The position numbers and the translations under genes are program-made. The notes under the pieces were generated by a model. That model worked only from the letters and a program-made list of their open reading frames with translations. It searched no databases and had not been told where the DNA came from. Shown here piece after piece: positions 12,806 to 24,100 of a stretch of DNA of 64,000 nucleotides; position 1 is the first letter of the stretch, and each line of letters starts with the position of its first letter. Source of the stretch: Mesostigma viride (taxonomy: Eukaryota > Streptophyta > Mesostigmatophyceae > Mesostigmatales > Mesostigmataceae); NCBI GenBank assembly GCA_009746045.1, contig RPFO01000299.1:580001-644000 (forward strand), read 5' to 3'.

Positions 12806-14145
12806 GCGCATGCAGCGGAAGCGAGAGCGAAGACCTGTTCTTTTCGCGAGAACAAGTTGGTCTCGCCGCCGTGCTGGTACCTTCCCGTCCCTTGCGGATG
12901 TGCGCCGCCTCCTCGAGAGAGTGCCTGTCACCTGGGGGGTGGTGTACCCATCCTGGCACGAGGCGGTGGCTGTGCTGGGAGGGATGCCATACACAGGGAC
13001 AGGCGGTCGGGCAAAGGGGGTGCCTCTTTTTACGCGGGGACTGCGAGGGCGTGGGGGCCGTGGAGGAAGTGGGGAATGAGGGAACAGGGGGCAGGCATCG
13101 AGAGGGGAGCCCCGAGGGACACCCGCAATGCTGGGAGGTGGGTAAGCCCACAACACGCCGCTACGCATGCTGCCCAGGCCAAGCCAAAGTGTCGCATGAC
13201 CAAGTGTGCAACACCAGCTTATGCGTATGGCATGCCCATGGTTGTGCCTTCTGCCGTTGCAGTCAGCAGCACTAGGTCCCCACAGCACCTCCTGGCTATC
13301 CACCGCTTGCTGCTGCCTGGGATCCTTACCCTCCAAGAAAAAAATGGCAGGGCGTGGCTATTTATTTTGCTTGGGAGTGGCCCAGCCACTTGCCAGCGTG
13401 GGGCAGATATGCAGGCGCATGGCATGCCCTGTTTGCTAAGCCACCATCTCGCCTGCTTGGCTGCTAGCATGGCACCATGAGTGCTCCACTACTCACAAAG
13501 GTTGTGCGGGGCTTATGTGTGCGCACATGCCTCATTAAACTATGCCACAGCATGCCTCAACGCAACCCGGTGGACGAGGTAGGGTTGGGTAGTGCACCAC
13601 AGTGTGCGTCACTTGTCCAAGATCCCAGCAAGCTATCACCCTATTGTGTGCGGTGGCATCGAGGGTGCTGCTGGCCACCAAATAGGGGGTGGTGTCGTGG
13701 TGACCATGATGAGGCAGAAAAATCTTGCCTGTGGAGACCGAAGATGCTCAGGCCACGGTGCTGATAGATATGCGGCGATGCTGCATCAATTGATTGTGTG
13801 GCTGGAGTTTATTCTGCCAGAGCCCACAGTGGCATTTTCCACACCGTGGGAGTACAGTCTGTCAAGCACAAGCCTTAGGCTTGGCTACCCTTGTTATGGA
13901 AGGATTGCAAGAAGCTGCTCTTGCTGTAGATATGGTATTTTTTCCTACCTTTGAAGCCATGCTGCTCTTGTTTGTAGTGATGGCAACCTAGATATCCGGT
14001 TGTGGTGTGGCCCTGATAGGGTTGCCTAAACTTCGCGCTGCTCTTGCACGCCATCACTTGTTTATAGCATTGTGGTCACCAGGGCCAATTCAGTATGAAG
14101 TTATATATCACGTCCATTTATTTATGTTAATGATAATTATAATGA
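12806..14145. other. Dynein 3' flank / intergenic, no gene recognised
   Basis: This should contain the dynein 3' untranslated region and spacer. The short open frames lack codon-like continuity or recognisable domains. No clear poly(A) signal could be assigned. Confidence 0.6.
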
Positions 14146-14337
14146 TGTAGACTGTGTCATTTGGGTACCAATAAAGGAACCTTCGACTCTTTACACTTTT
14201 TACAAGGAGGGAGAGCTCCGGCCCTCTTCTAGCTAACCTGCACTACGTACTGCTTCTCTCACTGCCACAATGGCGGGCAGGCCACAGAGGACACATCATG
14301 GTGCAGGCCCAAGTAACCAAGAGTTAGTTTGTGTCAT
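14146..14337 (-). mobile_element. 3' UTR fragment of an ORF1-only LINE family
   Basis: About 185 bp that matches 14,480-14,690 in order and orientation (shared AAAGGAACCTTC, CTTCTCTCACTGCC, GGCAGGCCACAGAG). It is therefore a second, older copy of the 3' UTR belonging to the ORF1 element that follows. It abuts the tail of another LINE piece at 14,338. Confidence 0.6.
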
Positions 14338-14457
14338 TAAATTAAAATTAAATTAAATTATCACATGATCGACTCGATCCGTGGGGAGATCATGTAGCAC
14401 GTATCCCCTTGCTTGATGGATGGAGGTACGTGAGCAAAGCCGCGAAACCTAACTAAG
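14338..14457 (-). mobile_element. LINE family A 3' end with AATTAAA-type tail
   Basis: Read on the minus strand: a CCATCCATCAAGC stretch, then GTGCTACATGATCTCC, then the TTTAATTTAATT tail (14,338-14,360). The same module ends the reverse-transcriptase elements at 16,736, 31,979 and 46,330. Only about 120 bp remains, so the insertion is strongly 5'-truncated. Confidence 0.65.
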
Positions 14458-15809
14458 CTAATTAATTAATTAATAAGCACGTGACTGCGTCACGTGGGTG
14501 CCAATACAGAGTAAAGGAACCTTCAACCCTTTATACACAGCGAGAAGGAGGGAGGGCGCCCTAGCTTCTCTCACTGCCGCAGGTGGGCAGGCCACAGAGC
14601 GCTCTCTCCACGGCATGGTGCCGGGGCGCAACACTGTGGGTGCAATACAACCAGTGCAATACCATAGGTAGGCTGACGCATAGCTTATGCTACAAATGTG
14701 AGGTGGGCGCAAGACGTCGGCTAATTAAGGCGCAAGCTGATGGCCACAAGGTGCCAGAGCTAATTGAAGGTACTATAACGCTGTGCGCTAATATCGTTTC
14801 AAGTGCTGTAATGCCTAAGCTATCCCATAATCGATTGCCCCCATCTAGACAACTAGCTGGAGTGTTGTATCCCGGGGAGGCCCGGGGGGGCTTCCACAGT
14901 TTCTTGTTGACATAGAGGTCCCCGCCCCGCCAGTACACTTGGGGCTTCTCGGGGTTGGTCTTGTGGCGGATGTAGTCGGGCCACTGATCGCGGCGTTGCT
15001 GCTGCTGGGCTGGCGTCAGGTCGTCGTCAAGCGACCAGGAGGTGTTCACCAGCTTCTTGCGGCGAGAGAGGAACCGAACTCGGGCTGTGATGTCGCTGAA
15101 GGTGAGGACCACTGGAGGGGGCCCAGCCTTGGCCCGTGGATGGGGCAGGCGGTAGGCGCCCTGCAGTATCGCACCTGGCAGCTGCATGCACGCCAAGAGC
15201 TGTTTCTTCAGCTCGTCGAGAAGAGAGTCTGGGGTCTCCTCCGGCGGCATGTCGAAGCGCCTGAGGATGACCCGGCAGCGGCGACGGTCGCGGTCAGCGG
15301 CCTCGCGGCGCGTGTCTTCCAGCTCCTGGAGCTTGGTGGTGATGGCGGTCGTGGTAGAGGATGCCTGGCTCTTGAGCAGGTCCGCCCAGGAGGCGCGAGT
15401 CGAGGGGTCATCGCTAGCCCTACCAGCAGGTTGGGCGGCGATGGTGGCCGTTCGCTCGGCGATCTCGGGGACCTGCGTGGCCAGGGCGTCTACCTTGGCA
15501 GCAACTGGACATCTCAAGTTTCACGGTGCCATGGCCGACTCGGCCTTCCACCTGGTTAAGGCGGGTGGTCACAGTGGCTGTGGCCTCGGAAACTTTGGTG
15601 GCAATGTGCTCTTGCGTAGCAGTAAACTGAGGCTGGAGCTTAAGGGCGACTCTGGCTTCAATGTTGTTGACCTTGGCCGAGAGAGTGTTGAGTGGGCCGT
15701 CAGGCGCGTTCAGGGCGGCGAGCTGCTCAGCCATCGGCGCCAGCTGCTCCGCCACTGCAGCTCGGATGGAGTCCGTGCTGGGGGAGGAACTAAGCTAACT
15801 CTAAGCTAA
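14458..15809 (-). pseudogene. LINE ORF1-only element (RNA-binding ORF1 protein, frameshifted) with (TTAA)n tail
   Basis: The minus-strand coding region runs from about 15,790 to about 14,860. An N-terminal helical, coiled-coil-like segment (15,755-15,520) is separated by a frameshift near 15,500 from an RRM-like part (CRVILRRFDMPPEE; VVLTFSDITARVRFLSRRKK). A C-terminal domain with LDDDLTPAQQQQRRDQWPDY follows. This order matches L1-type ORF1 proteins, which are nucleic-acid chaperones. After ORF1 there is only about 370 bp of 3' UTR and then a tail of TTAA units (14,458-14,474). Just before the tail is a perfect 8-bp stem, CACGTGAC-TGC-GTCACGTG (14,478-14,496). No ORF2 follows, so the element would depend on another LINE's enzyme. 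Confidence 0.75.
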
Positions 15810-16370
15810 TCTAGATCAGCATGGCTATACAAAAAGCTAGGGCATGGCATCTCAGCAGAGAGTGACTCCCTGCCGGCATGGGCACAACATTACTAAATAA
15901 GGCTAGGCATCGTCTGGAGTGTGGCACATCATAGGCACACATGTACATGATTAAATAAAGCGCGTGGCTTAGCTGGGATAGTGCCTCTAGGAGGCGTACA
16001 TGTACATGGCCACGGTCTATCTATTCTGCACTACTACTGCTGTATTCCCCTAAGCTGGGGCGTCTGGAGTCGCTGGGGCCGCGGGGGGGGGGGGGGGGTG
16101 CCTGCCAGGGCTTGTGGCCGACGTAGATGGCCGCCCCCTTCCAGTACACCGGCTGCCCCGCCTTGGTCTGCCGGAGCTGGAGGTAGGTCGGCCATAGCTC
16201 CCGTCGCCGTTGTTGCTGCGCCAGGGCGGTCAAGTCGTCATCAAGGGTGAAGAGAGTCGGTCTTCTCGAGCCGCTTGCGGCGTCTGAGAAAAGAAATCTT
16301 GTCCGCCGGGGTCTTAAAGGTGAGAAGGAGCGGGGGCGGCCCTGCCTTACCCCGCGCGCGGGGAAGGCGG
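15790..16370 (-). mobile_element. ORF1 C-terminal fragment plus 3' UTR of an ORF1-only LINE
   Basis: The minus-strand translation of about 16,330-16,030 gives TLDDDLTALAQQQRRRELWP and QPVYWKGAAIYVGHKPW, the ORF1 C-terminal domain. It is closest to the copy at 54,791-55,110. The sequence to the left (16,020-15,800) matches the 3' UTR copy at 57,220-57,380 (for example GAGTGACTCCCTGC and ATGGCATCTCAGCAGAGA, read on the plus strand). It is truncated at both ends and joined head-on to a plus-strand ORF2 fragment at 16,371. Confidence 0.65.
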
Positions 16371-16735
16371 GACATTCCCAAGAGGCTAGGTAAACCTGCC
16401 ATGAACTACACCCAAATGTTGCTGGCCGACCTAGTCCGGTGGTCCCAGCCCAGTTTGAGCACCGCGTCCACTCTCTCTCCCTTCTTTGGACTACCATGCA
16501 GAACAAGACGCGGTGGCAGAAGATTGTCAAGGCTCACACGCCAGCCCCTGTGGGCAAGCCACCCCCCCCCAAGAGGAAGGGGCGTTTTGCTGAGTAGTGT
16601 AGTTAGGATTTTTCTAGACTAGATAGCTTATAGTTAGGTTAGTTCGATTACGCGGCTTCCTCCACTCCACCCATCCATCAAGGAATATGTGCTACATGAT
16701 CTCCCAACGGAGGCATTAAAATTAAAATTAAATTA
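16371..16735 (+). mobile_element. LINE ORF2 C-terminus, 3' UTR and tail (5'-truncated)
   Basis: Plus-strand copy of the last part of the reverse-transcriptase ORF2 (a PKRLGKPAMNYTQMLLADLV-like stretch, coding to about 16,597) and its 3' UTR. It ends in GTGCTACATGATCTCC, CAACGGAGGCATT and an AATTAAA tail. It is roughly 85% identical by eye to the inverted neighbour at 16,736-17,090, and the two share one tail. Confidence 0.65.
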
Positions 16736-18302
16736 AATTATAACATGCCTCGAGGAGATCCGTGGGGAGGTCATGTAGCACATATTTCATGATGGATGGG
16801 GTGGAGGAAGCCGCGTGATCGAACTATACTCAACTCTATCTAGAAAATCCTATAACTACACTACTCATCAAAACGCCTCCTCCGCTTGGGGGGAGGTGGC
16901 TTGCCCACAGGGTCGGGCGCCGTGTGCGCCTTGACAATCTCAGTTCTTCCACCGCGTCTTGTCCTGCATGGCAGTCCAAAGACGGGAGAGAGAGTGGATG
17001 CGGTGCTCAAACTGGGCTGAGACCACTAGGTCGTCCAGCAACATCTGAACGTAGTTGGTGACAGGTTTCCCTACCCTTTTGGGAATGTCCTTGGGGCCAG
17101 GCCAGGTCAGAATGTGCCGCCCTGGCTGTCCAAGCCGCTGGGGGCCGGCCAGACCAAGGGTGGTGTCGACCTAGTGGCTGGTGCGGGCAAGGTGTCCTAC
17201 AAATGCTATCCTACGCTGCCTAATCTCGTCCGAAACACAAGGCATGCCATGATACAGAGACTCTGATGACGGACGCTCGGAAAAACCTACATTAAGGACC
17301 TGCCGGAGCATCCTGTAAACTGTGCCGTCGAGCCGAGCTGCCAGTTTGGGTGGGAGGGTCCACGCCTCGGCGCCATACGTGAGCACCGTGAGGACGAGGA
17401 CCTTGAAGAGCATGCGCTTGCGGTGCCCGTCCAGGCCCTTCGAGCGCCAGTAGGGTGTGAGCGAACGGAGCTTGGCCCAGGCAAGGCCGATGCGGGTGTC
17501 CACATCGTCTGCGGTGTCAGGAAGCCAGCTCCCCAACAGCTTGAAGCGGTCGCGGAACGGGACCTCCGTCCCGTCGAGCAGGCGCGGCAGCGGTGGTTTA
17601 CTGGATGCCCCTATCACCATCGCCTCAGTTTTGACACTAATCTCCAGCCCCACCGCCCGCGCCTCCAGGCCCAGGCAGTCCAGCCAGGTCTGAATGTGCT
17701 CGGGGCTCTCGATGAGGGTGGTATCATCCGCATAAATCAGGTCGGCAAGGCGGTAACCAGGTCTAACCCCGCCGTGCTCTTTCACGTTAAGGATGTCCAA
17801 GCCTGGCTCGAACCCCTTAAGAGCAGTAAAGCGCGCACGTGCCCGGCGCATGACGTGATCCACGACAATAATGAACAGGTATGGGGACAGGACACAACCT
17901 TGCCACACCCCGTGGTGAAGGGGGAATGGTGGAGTGGTGCCCTCCGCAGTCCGCACTACTGCCTGTGAGCCCTCATACAGACGGCGAATGGCAGCAATAA
18001 ACGCAGGTGGTACCCGATCCAGAGCTAGGATGGCCCAAATTAAGAGCCTCCCAGAGAACCGTGTCAAAGGCCTTGATATAGTCAACAAAAATGAAGACCA
18101 GCGGCAAACTGTCAGGGGGAAGTCGACGCACCTCCTCCATCAACCGGCGCGCGACAAACACAGCCATGACAGTGTTACGACCACGACGGAAACCCATCTG
18201 AGACTCACCCAGGTGTGGGTCCAGCGCGGCGCGGAGCCTGTGCAGCATCATGCGCATGAAGACCTTCAGCGCGGCGCTCTGGAGGCAGACACCCCGGTAG
18301 TT
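16736..18302 (-). pseudogene. LINE ORF2 reverse transcriptase, decayed, with 3' UTR and tail
   Basis: Non-LTR reverse transcriptase on the minus strand. Motif A is FVDYIKAFDTV (about 18,090-18,060), followed by a frameshift near 18,030. Motif B is QGCVLSPYLF (about 17,890), and the catalytic YADDT lies near 17,720. The thumb/C-terminal region continues through GHLARTSH, with an in-frame stop near 17,171, to about 16,864. The 5' side stops at 18,303, where the conserved NYRGVCLQS motif runs into another element's tail. The 3' UTR and tail (16,736-16,863) match the copies at 31,979 and 46,330. No intact ORF remains. Confidence 0.85.
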
Positions 18303-18359
18303 ACGGAGGCATGTTATAATTTAATTTAATTAAATTTACGATGTGTGTCATGCGCATCG
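18303..18359 (+). mobile_element. Remnant LINE 3' terminus (tail only)
   Basis: CGGAGGCATGTTATAATTTA followed by TTTAATTAAATTT is the last few dozen bases of the family A terminus in plus orientation. It interrupts the reverse-transcriptase relic. The rest of the element is absent, so this is either an extreme 5' truncation or a recombination scar. Confidence 0.5.
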
Positions 18360-18998
18360 CTTGATTGAATTGACTTGAATTGAATTGAGTTGAATTGAAT
18401 TGAATTGAATTGAATTGAATTGAATTGAATTGAATTGAATTGAATTGCATTGCAGTGCATTGCATTGAATTGAATTGAATTGCATTGAATTGCATTGAAT
18501 TGCATTGCATTGCATTGAATTGCATTGCATTGCATTGAATTGAATTGAATTGAATTGAATTGAATTGAATTGAATTGAATTGAATTGAATTGAATTGAAT
18601 TGAATTGAATTGAATTGAATTGAATTGAATTGAATTGAATTGAATTGAATTGAATTGAATTGAATTGAATTGAATTGAATTGAATTGAATTGAATTGAAT
18701 TGAATTGAATTGAATTGAATTGAATTGAATTGAATTGAATTGAATTGAATTGAATTGAATTGAATTGAATTGAATTGAATTGAATTGAATTGAATTGAAT
18801 TGAATTGAATTGAATTGAATTGAATTGAATTGAATTGAATTGAATTGAATTGAACTGAATTGAATTGAATTGAATTGAATTGAATTGAATTGAATTGAAT
18901 TGAATTGAATTGAATTGAATTGAATTGAATTGAATTGAATTGAATGGAATTGAATTGAATTGAATTGAATTGAATTGAATTCAATTGAATTCAATTGA
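18360..18998 (-). repeat. (TTGAA)n pentanucleotide array, expanded LINE 3' tail
   Basis: About 125 copies of a 5-bp unit, nearly perfect from 18,535 to 18,950 and with GCATT variants near 18,445-18,535. On the minus strand it directly follows GGGAGTTATGTTTC, the end of a LINE terminus, so it reads as a (TTCAA)n tail expanded by slippage. The open frames through it (QFNSI peptides) are artefacts of the 5-bp period. Confidence 0.85.
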
Positions 18999-19544
18999 AA
19001 CATAACTCCCTTTAAGATCACCCTCCAGGGTGGGAGGGAGGGGAAAGAAACAATCGCGGACCATTGCCTGCCTAGCACGGTTTCACCCCAGGAAACCGCA
19101 ATCTGATGCGAGCGAGCACGAGACGGTGATCAGATTCCACCGTGCTGACAGAATCTTGCAGGACGCGAGCATCGACAACTGAGGGGCGCTGAGCCCGGCG
19201 TACGCAGATATAGTCAAGGCACACCACCCGATCCGACGGCCCAAAAAAGGTGGCAAGCTGCTCAGCGGGGCGTGCGAAAGAAGCATTGCATGCAACCCGC
19301 GCAGATTCTGCCAGCAGATTCGCAAATAAAGCCGTGTTACCGTTGGCTGTCGTGTTGGTTGGGGAGTACTGAGCGCCCCCAGTGCCAACTGGCAGCGTGG
19401 CATTTGCGTCGAGCAGCATAACCAGGAAGTGCCGAGCCGGGATGCTGGTCTCCTCCTCCTTGAGGGCGCTGAAGAAGGCCTCACGTTCCGCCTGAGCTCG
19501 ACCCTATCGGCCCGACTAGCTAGGAAGTGCTGCAGCAATACCAA
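18999..19544 (-). pseudogene. LINE AP-like endonuclease fragment (EEP family C-terminal part)
   Basis: The minus-strand reading 19,419-19,072 gives LLDANATLPVG, then VVCLDYICVRR, then VESDHRLVLARIRLRF. These match the Asp-Ala-Asn, Asp-Tyr-Ile and Ser-Asp-His catalytic blocks of endonuclease/exonuclease/phosphatase enzymes that nick target DNA for LINEs. The N-terminal half is missing or scrambled upstream, and no reverse transcriptase follows before the tail at 18,998. It is a fragment joined to a LINE terminus. Confidence 0.7.
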
Positions 19545-19860
19545 GAATGGGCCCTTGCCCTATTAGCGGGGGGGTGGGGGTGGAGAAGGGTAGTGCTGGA
19601 GTTGGGGGTGGCGGGGGTGGGGGGGGAGGAGGGTGGCGACTGGGGTTAATGCTTTTCAACGCATGGAGTCTTTCTTTCAGGGCGGATATGCGTCCTCCCC
19701 GTCCTGGCTGGGGTCGCTGGCGTGTCGACTGAGCCTCATCCCGCTCAAGGCGGGCCAAGAGGCCAGTGAGGCTGGAAAATCAGGGATATGTGCTACATGT
19801 ACTCCCAACGGAGATATGTTTCAATTCAACTTTATTTTATTTAATGCTTCAAAATGATTT
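19545..19860 (+). mobile_element. LINE 3' terminus, plus orientation, G-rich upstream part
   Basis: A G-rich stretch (19,565-19,635) is followed by unassigned sequence and then the module ATATGTGCTACATGTACTCC, CAACGGAGATATGTTTCAAT and a T-rich tail (19,785-19,850). The stem CTCC-CAAC-GGAG is intact at 19,804-19,815. The upstream boundary cannot be placed. Confidence 0.5.
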
Positions 19861-21114
19861 GTGTGAAATTATTCATTGAGAATGATAAATTACGGAGGTG
19901 AGAGGGGAATACAACGTAAGGATATTAAACCCCGACAAGAAGAACCCTAAAGAAAATAACAAGAATCTACTATGTATAATAATACTAATATTAACAATTA
20001 ATTAAGAACATAACTCCGTTGGGAGTATACGTAACACAATAAAATACTGCGCTGATACTTCACCTGTGCACAAAGGCAAGTGGCGCGACTCACTCGCCCA
20101 GGTCTGGAGTCGCAGACCTGGCATGTCTTCAGTGCTTGTTCAGGCACTTACTTATAAAACACAATAACATGATAAATACTAATAATACATAGTAGTATAT
20201 TATTAGTATATAAATAATATGCACTAATAATATATTCTATGTATACGGTATAAAGTTTAGCATCATGTGACACTCAAGTGAAGGCTTATCTTGAGCTTGC
20301 CATGCGCATTTAACAGTCCAAGAGGACTGACTCCCAGGTACTCTTAGGTAATAAAACATATTACCGTCCATGCAACGTCTGCCCTGCTCAGTAATGCTGA
20401 GCTAGCACAGATGCCGTATCACCAATCTTCCTCAACTTACCATTGATGGTACCCTTGAATGTACCAGCCTCGTAGCAAAAGCAGGAAGATCTAACAGGCA
20501 TGCACGCTCGCAATTGATTACGAAGGTTCAGGAGTCCGCAAAGTTAACCATTGTTCTCCCAATGTGCCATGGGGAGACTAGTCCAATGGGTGGGCACACG
20601 CCACACCGCTTTATTGGCGGCCGCAAAGCCAGAAAATGGCCTGTGCCGCCGTTAACAAAGGCAGCAACACACCCTGAACCGGCCTGTCAGTATTGTTTGT
20701 TCAAGAGTAGCAGCTTAGCAAGAGGCCAAGCCGTAGTGCCACGAGGCCAAAGGGAAATCCCTCAACCATGAAACACTCATAACTCTTAACTGTAGGTGGT
20801 ACATTTCGCGCATGTGTGCAGCAACATGGCGCCCATGGCCACCACAGCGGCCGTGAGGGGTGCCACATCAGCAGCCAGCCGGTCAATGTGGCCAGAGAGG
20901 CCATGTCGGCTACTCAATGCGACCGCTTGTGGCAGTTAAGTACTGGCACAAGCCACGCCGCCAAACACCCCCCTGCCCTCCCCACACGCGTATTGTTGTG
21001 GTTAATCTTGCCACACATCTCTCACCAGGATGGAGCCGCTAGCGACGGACGGAAGCCTCTCTCGCCTGGCGCGTCATCAGCCAGGTTCCAGGTTCACGTC
21101 TTGCCCTCTTGACT
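19861..21114. other. AT-rich intergenic with one minus-strand LINE terminus; no gene
   Basis: Contains a minus-strand terminus at about 19,998-20,045 (TTAATTAAG, then ACTCCGTTGGGAGT) and a perfect hairpin at 20,098-20,121 (CCAGGTCTG, 6-base loop, CAGACCTGG). The rest is AT-rich to 20,270, then unremarkable sequence that should include the 3' UTR of the cyclase gene, whose stop is at 21,115. Confidence 0.5.
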
Positions 21115-24100
21115 CTACCCAGGCTGCCCCGATTTGGCGGTCAGCGTGAGGCTGTGGCTCGCCAGCGGTGGGTCCTGCACGTCCAGCGCCTGCTTGAGGC
21201 GCCGGATCTCGCGGTCCTTCTCCTCCAGCTGCTGGCGCAAGTCCATCAGCTCCTGGTACAAGTTGCGCCGACACAACGGCGCCGGCAGGCTGGGCGACTG
21301 CCGCAGGCTGCGCCCGCGCTCCAAGTCCCGCTCCACCACACGCGGGGAGTCGCGTGGCGAGGGCGCGGCGTCGCTGACCGGCACCCCATTGCGCTTGAGG
21401 CTGTGCGGCTTGTAGAGCGACATGGGCAGCGACAGCACCGAGTTGATACGGTCCTGCCACGTGCGCTGGCTGCTGTCACTCGCGAGGCCCGAGACATCCA
21501 TCCCGGCCGACACCGCCGCAAGCAAGTCGGAGCTTGCCCCCGACCGCTGCCGCTCCACAGGGATGAAGGGGGAGCGGCCCGTGCCGGCGGGCAGGGTTTG
21601 GCTGCCGCTGCCCCCATGGCTTCCTCCTGTGGTCAGGTTCACCCCCTGGTCCAGCAGGCTCCAGCGGGCCGTCCCTGTCTCGTCGCCCGCCATCCCTCGC
21701 AACTCCATCAGCAGCTCGATGGCCGTGGGGGAGAGCGAGGGCCGGCGCGACTGGTGTGCGCGCGGGAACAGGCGGTCGGCCGTGCGCGCGCTCGTGATCT
21801 GGAACAGCTCCAGGGATGTGGTCACGCCCTGCACAGTGTGTGTGTGGGGGGGGGGGTGGGGGTCAGGACGAGCGCGGAAAAGGAAAAAGACCGGGGGAAT
21901 GTAAAAAATGAGACATAACGCACAGGTGCACATCACCAGGGTCTGGACCAAAAGCATTTCCAGTACGCCGAGTCACTGTGCGCATGTGTGGAGCAGGTTA
22001 CTATCCGGATAAGGGATGGAGAAACATGTGCCACACATCCTTCATGTGCGCACCTTCTGAGCGTTAGCATGCGTAGCTACATGCGGCATGCAAAGTGAGC
22101 AAGGGGGATGAGGGCGAGACAGCGCAGGGGAGGGATGCCAGCACCCACAGGAGCAATGTGGCATGCTTCCATGTTGCGCCACAGACATGGGCCATGGGAC
22201 ACAGCGAGAGCGGCACAAGGGATGCACCAAGCGCACTCGCAAGCGCGGCGCATCAGATAACTCTCCAGTCCATCACAGCACACGCTCATCCCTCGTGGAG
22301 CCAAAGGTCCCCATAAAACGACGGCAATTTATGGCTCTCAATGGACTTGGACTTGCTTGATAGCAGTACTGCACTGACCGCACACGCATACAGCACGCGG
22401 GTGGCACCAACCACACTCGCATGGGGCACATCATTGGCACCAGCCCCCACCCCCCCAACCCTTCCACCCCTCACTCCCGACCCCAGGCATCTCATCCTTA
22501 ATCCTATTCCCCCGTGCCGCACCTTCAGTGAGAATTGGCCCAAAGACGTGAACGCCAGGTCCTGCCTCGTCGAGCTCTCCCGGCACGCCTTCACTAGCTC
22601 TGCGTTGCAGAGCGTCTGGCCGTCCGCTGCGGTGGTTGCGATGCGCGCCGACCGGTTCATGAGCGGGCCAAAATAGGCCGCGCGGCCCGTGCATGCGTGC
22701 GGCCGGCACCGCGTGGGCACGCCCATGTACAGCCCGATCTTGACGCGCAGGCCCCTGCACACGAGCCGCTCCGCCATCTCCACTTGCGTCTCTGTGGAGA
22801 CCTGGCTGTGCCGCGACACGTTGAGTGCCGACGGCATCAAAATGATCTCCGCCGCCGCCTCCTCTTCCAGAAGCGCAGAGGGCCAGGGGAGGTCCATTGC
22901 GCCGCCCTGCACGTCCTGGCTGAAGAGCGCCGCGTCCCACGGGTTGGAAAACGCCAGCAGGAAATCGCCATCGTTCTCCTCGCACTCGTACCCGTTGTGT
23001 GCCAGCAGCCGCGCACGCACGAAGTCGGTGAGCAGCTGGATCGATTGCGCGAGCGCCGGGCTCCCCTTGAGGCCCACGCGCCCGCCCACAAACGTGAACA
23101 TGGTGATGATCGGGTCGGAGGGGGGGGGCCCCGTGATGTACGAGCTGGCGGCCGGCGCCTCGAAGAAGGATGGCGACAGCTGCTCCTTGCAGCGGATGGG
23201 CGGGAAGGGCGCGCGCGCGTGCAGCGCGGGCGTGAGCACCTCCATGAGCTGCATCGGGGGGAGGTCGCCGTGGAGGCAGTACTCGCCGATGTTGTGGACG
23301 ACCACCGAGAGGTCCGTGACCGCCGTCCCGATGCCTAAATCCGCCCACGCATCGAGCGACATGAGCACCTGGCCGCCGCCCACGGGCGCGTCGCCGATGG
23401 CCTTTGCGATGTCCATGATTGCGCCGTAGTAGCGCCGCCGCCCGTTGGGGTGCTTGTAGGTGGCCTCGGGCGTGCCCGCGTGGATGCCCATGCGCACGCG
23501 CAGGCCACGGAAGAGGACCGCCCCGGCCGGCGACCGCGTCACCGTGCCCATCGGGTGCTGAAACAGCTTCTCGGGCCAGCTGTTGGCGGCCTGCGGGTGA
23601 GCGGGGTCATTCAGCAGGGCCTCGGGGTGCAGCAGGGCGGTCTGCACGTCGAGCGCCCAGCGCAGAGCGTCGGTTGAGTCGTGGAAGACGACCTCGAACG
23701 CGTCGCCCTCGGTGCTGGACTCGTAGCCGTTGTGCTTGGGGAGCAGGCAGCGGATCACCTGCGGGTGGGGGTGAGGTGGGCGGAGGGGGGAAGGGGGTGA
23801 GGGGGGCCAACGAGGAAAAGGCACATCATCCTCAACATAGACATGAGCACTGAGTCTTCCACAGGGCCGATCCACAGGACCAACGATCTCATGAGGCACT
23901 GGTTGTTGGATCTAGACAAATATGTGCTAGATGCTATTTATAAATGCAGGAGACCAGCCCGTCCTGCCATGCAAGTGGAGAGGTGACCGCGCGCTATTTA
24001 TAAATGCAGGAGACCAGCCCGTCCTGCCATGCAAGTGGAGAGGTGACCGCGCGCTATTTATAAATGCAGGAGACCAGCCCGTCCTGCCATGCAAGTGGAG

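Noticed and set aside
12223-13275. Plus-strand frame overlapping the dynein stop
   Set aside because: Out of frame with the recognised dynein C-terminus and continuing into non-conserved flank.
15790-16735. Twin-priming (5' inversion) of one LINE
   Set aside because: The inverted part carries ORF1 plus the 3' UTR of the ORF1-only family, while the direct part carries ORF2 and another 3' UTR; two separate insertions explain it better. No shared target duplication was found.
18301-19078. Poly(QFNSI) protein-like frames
   Set aside because: A 5-bp repeat without stops gives the same pentapeptide in all three frames of the strand; no start context or flanking coding sequence.
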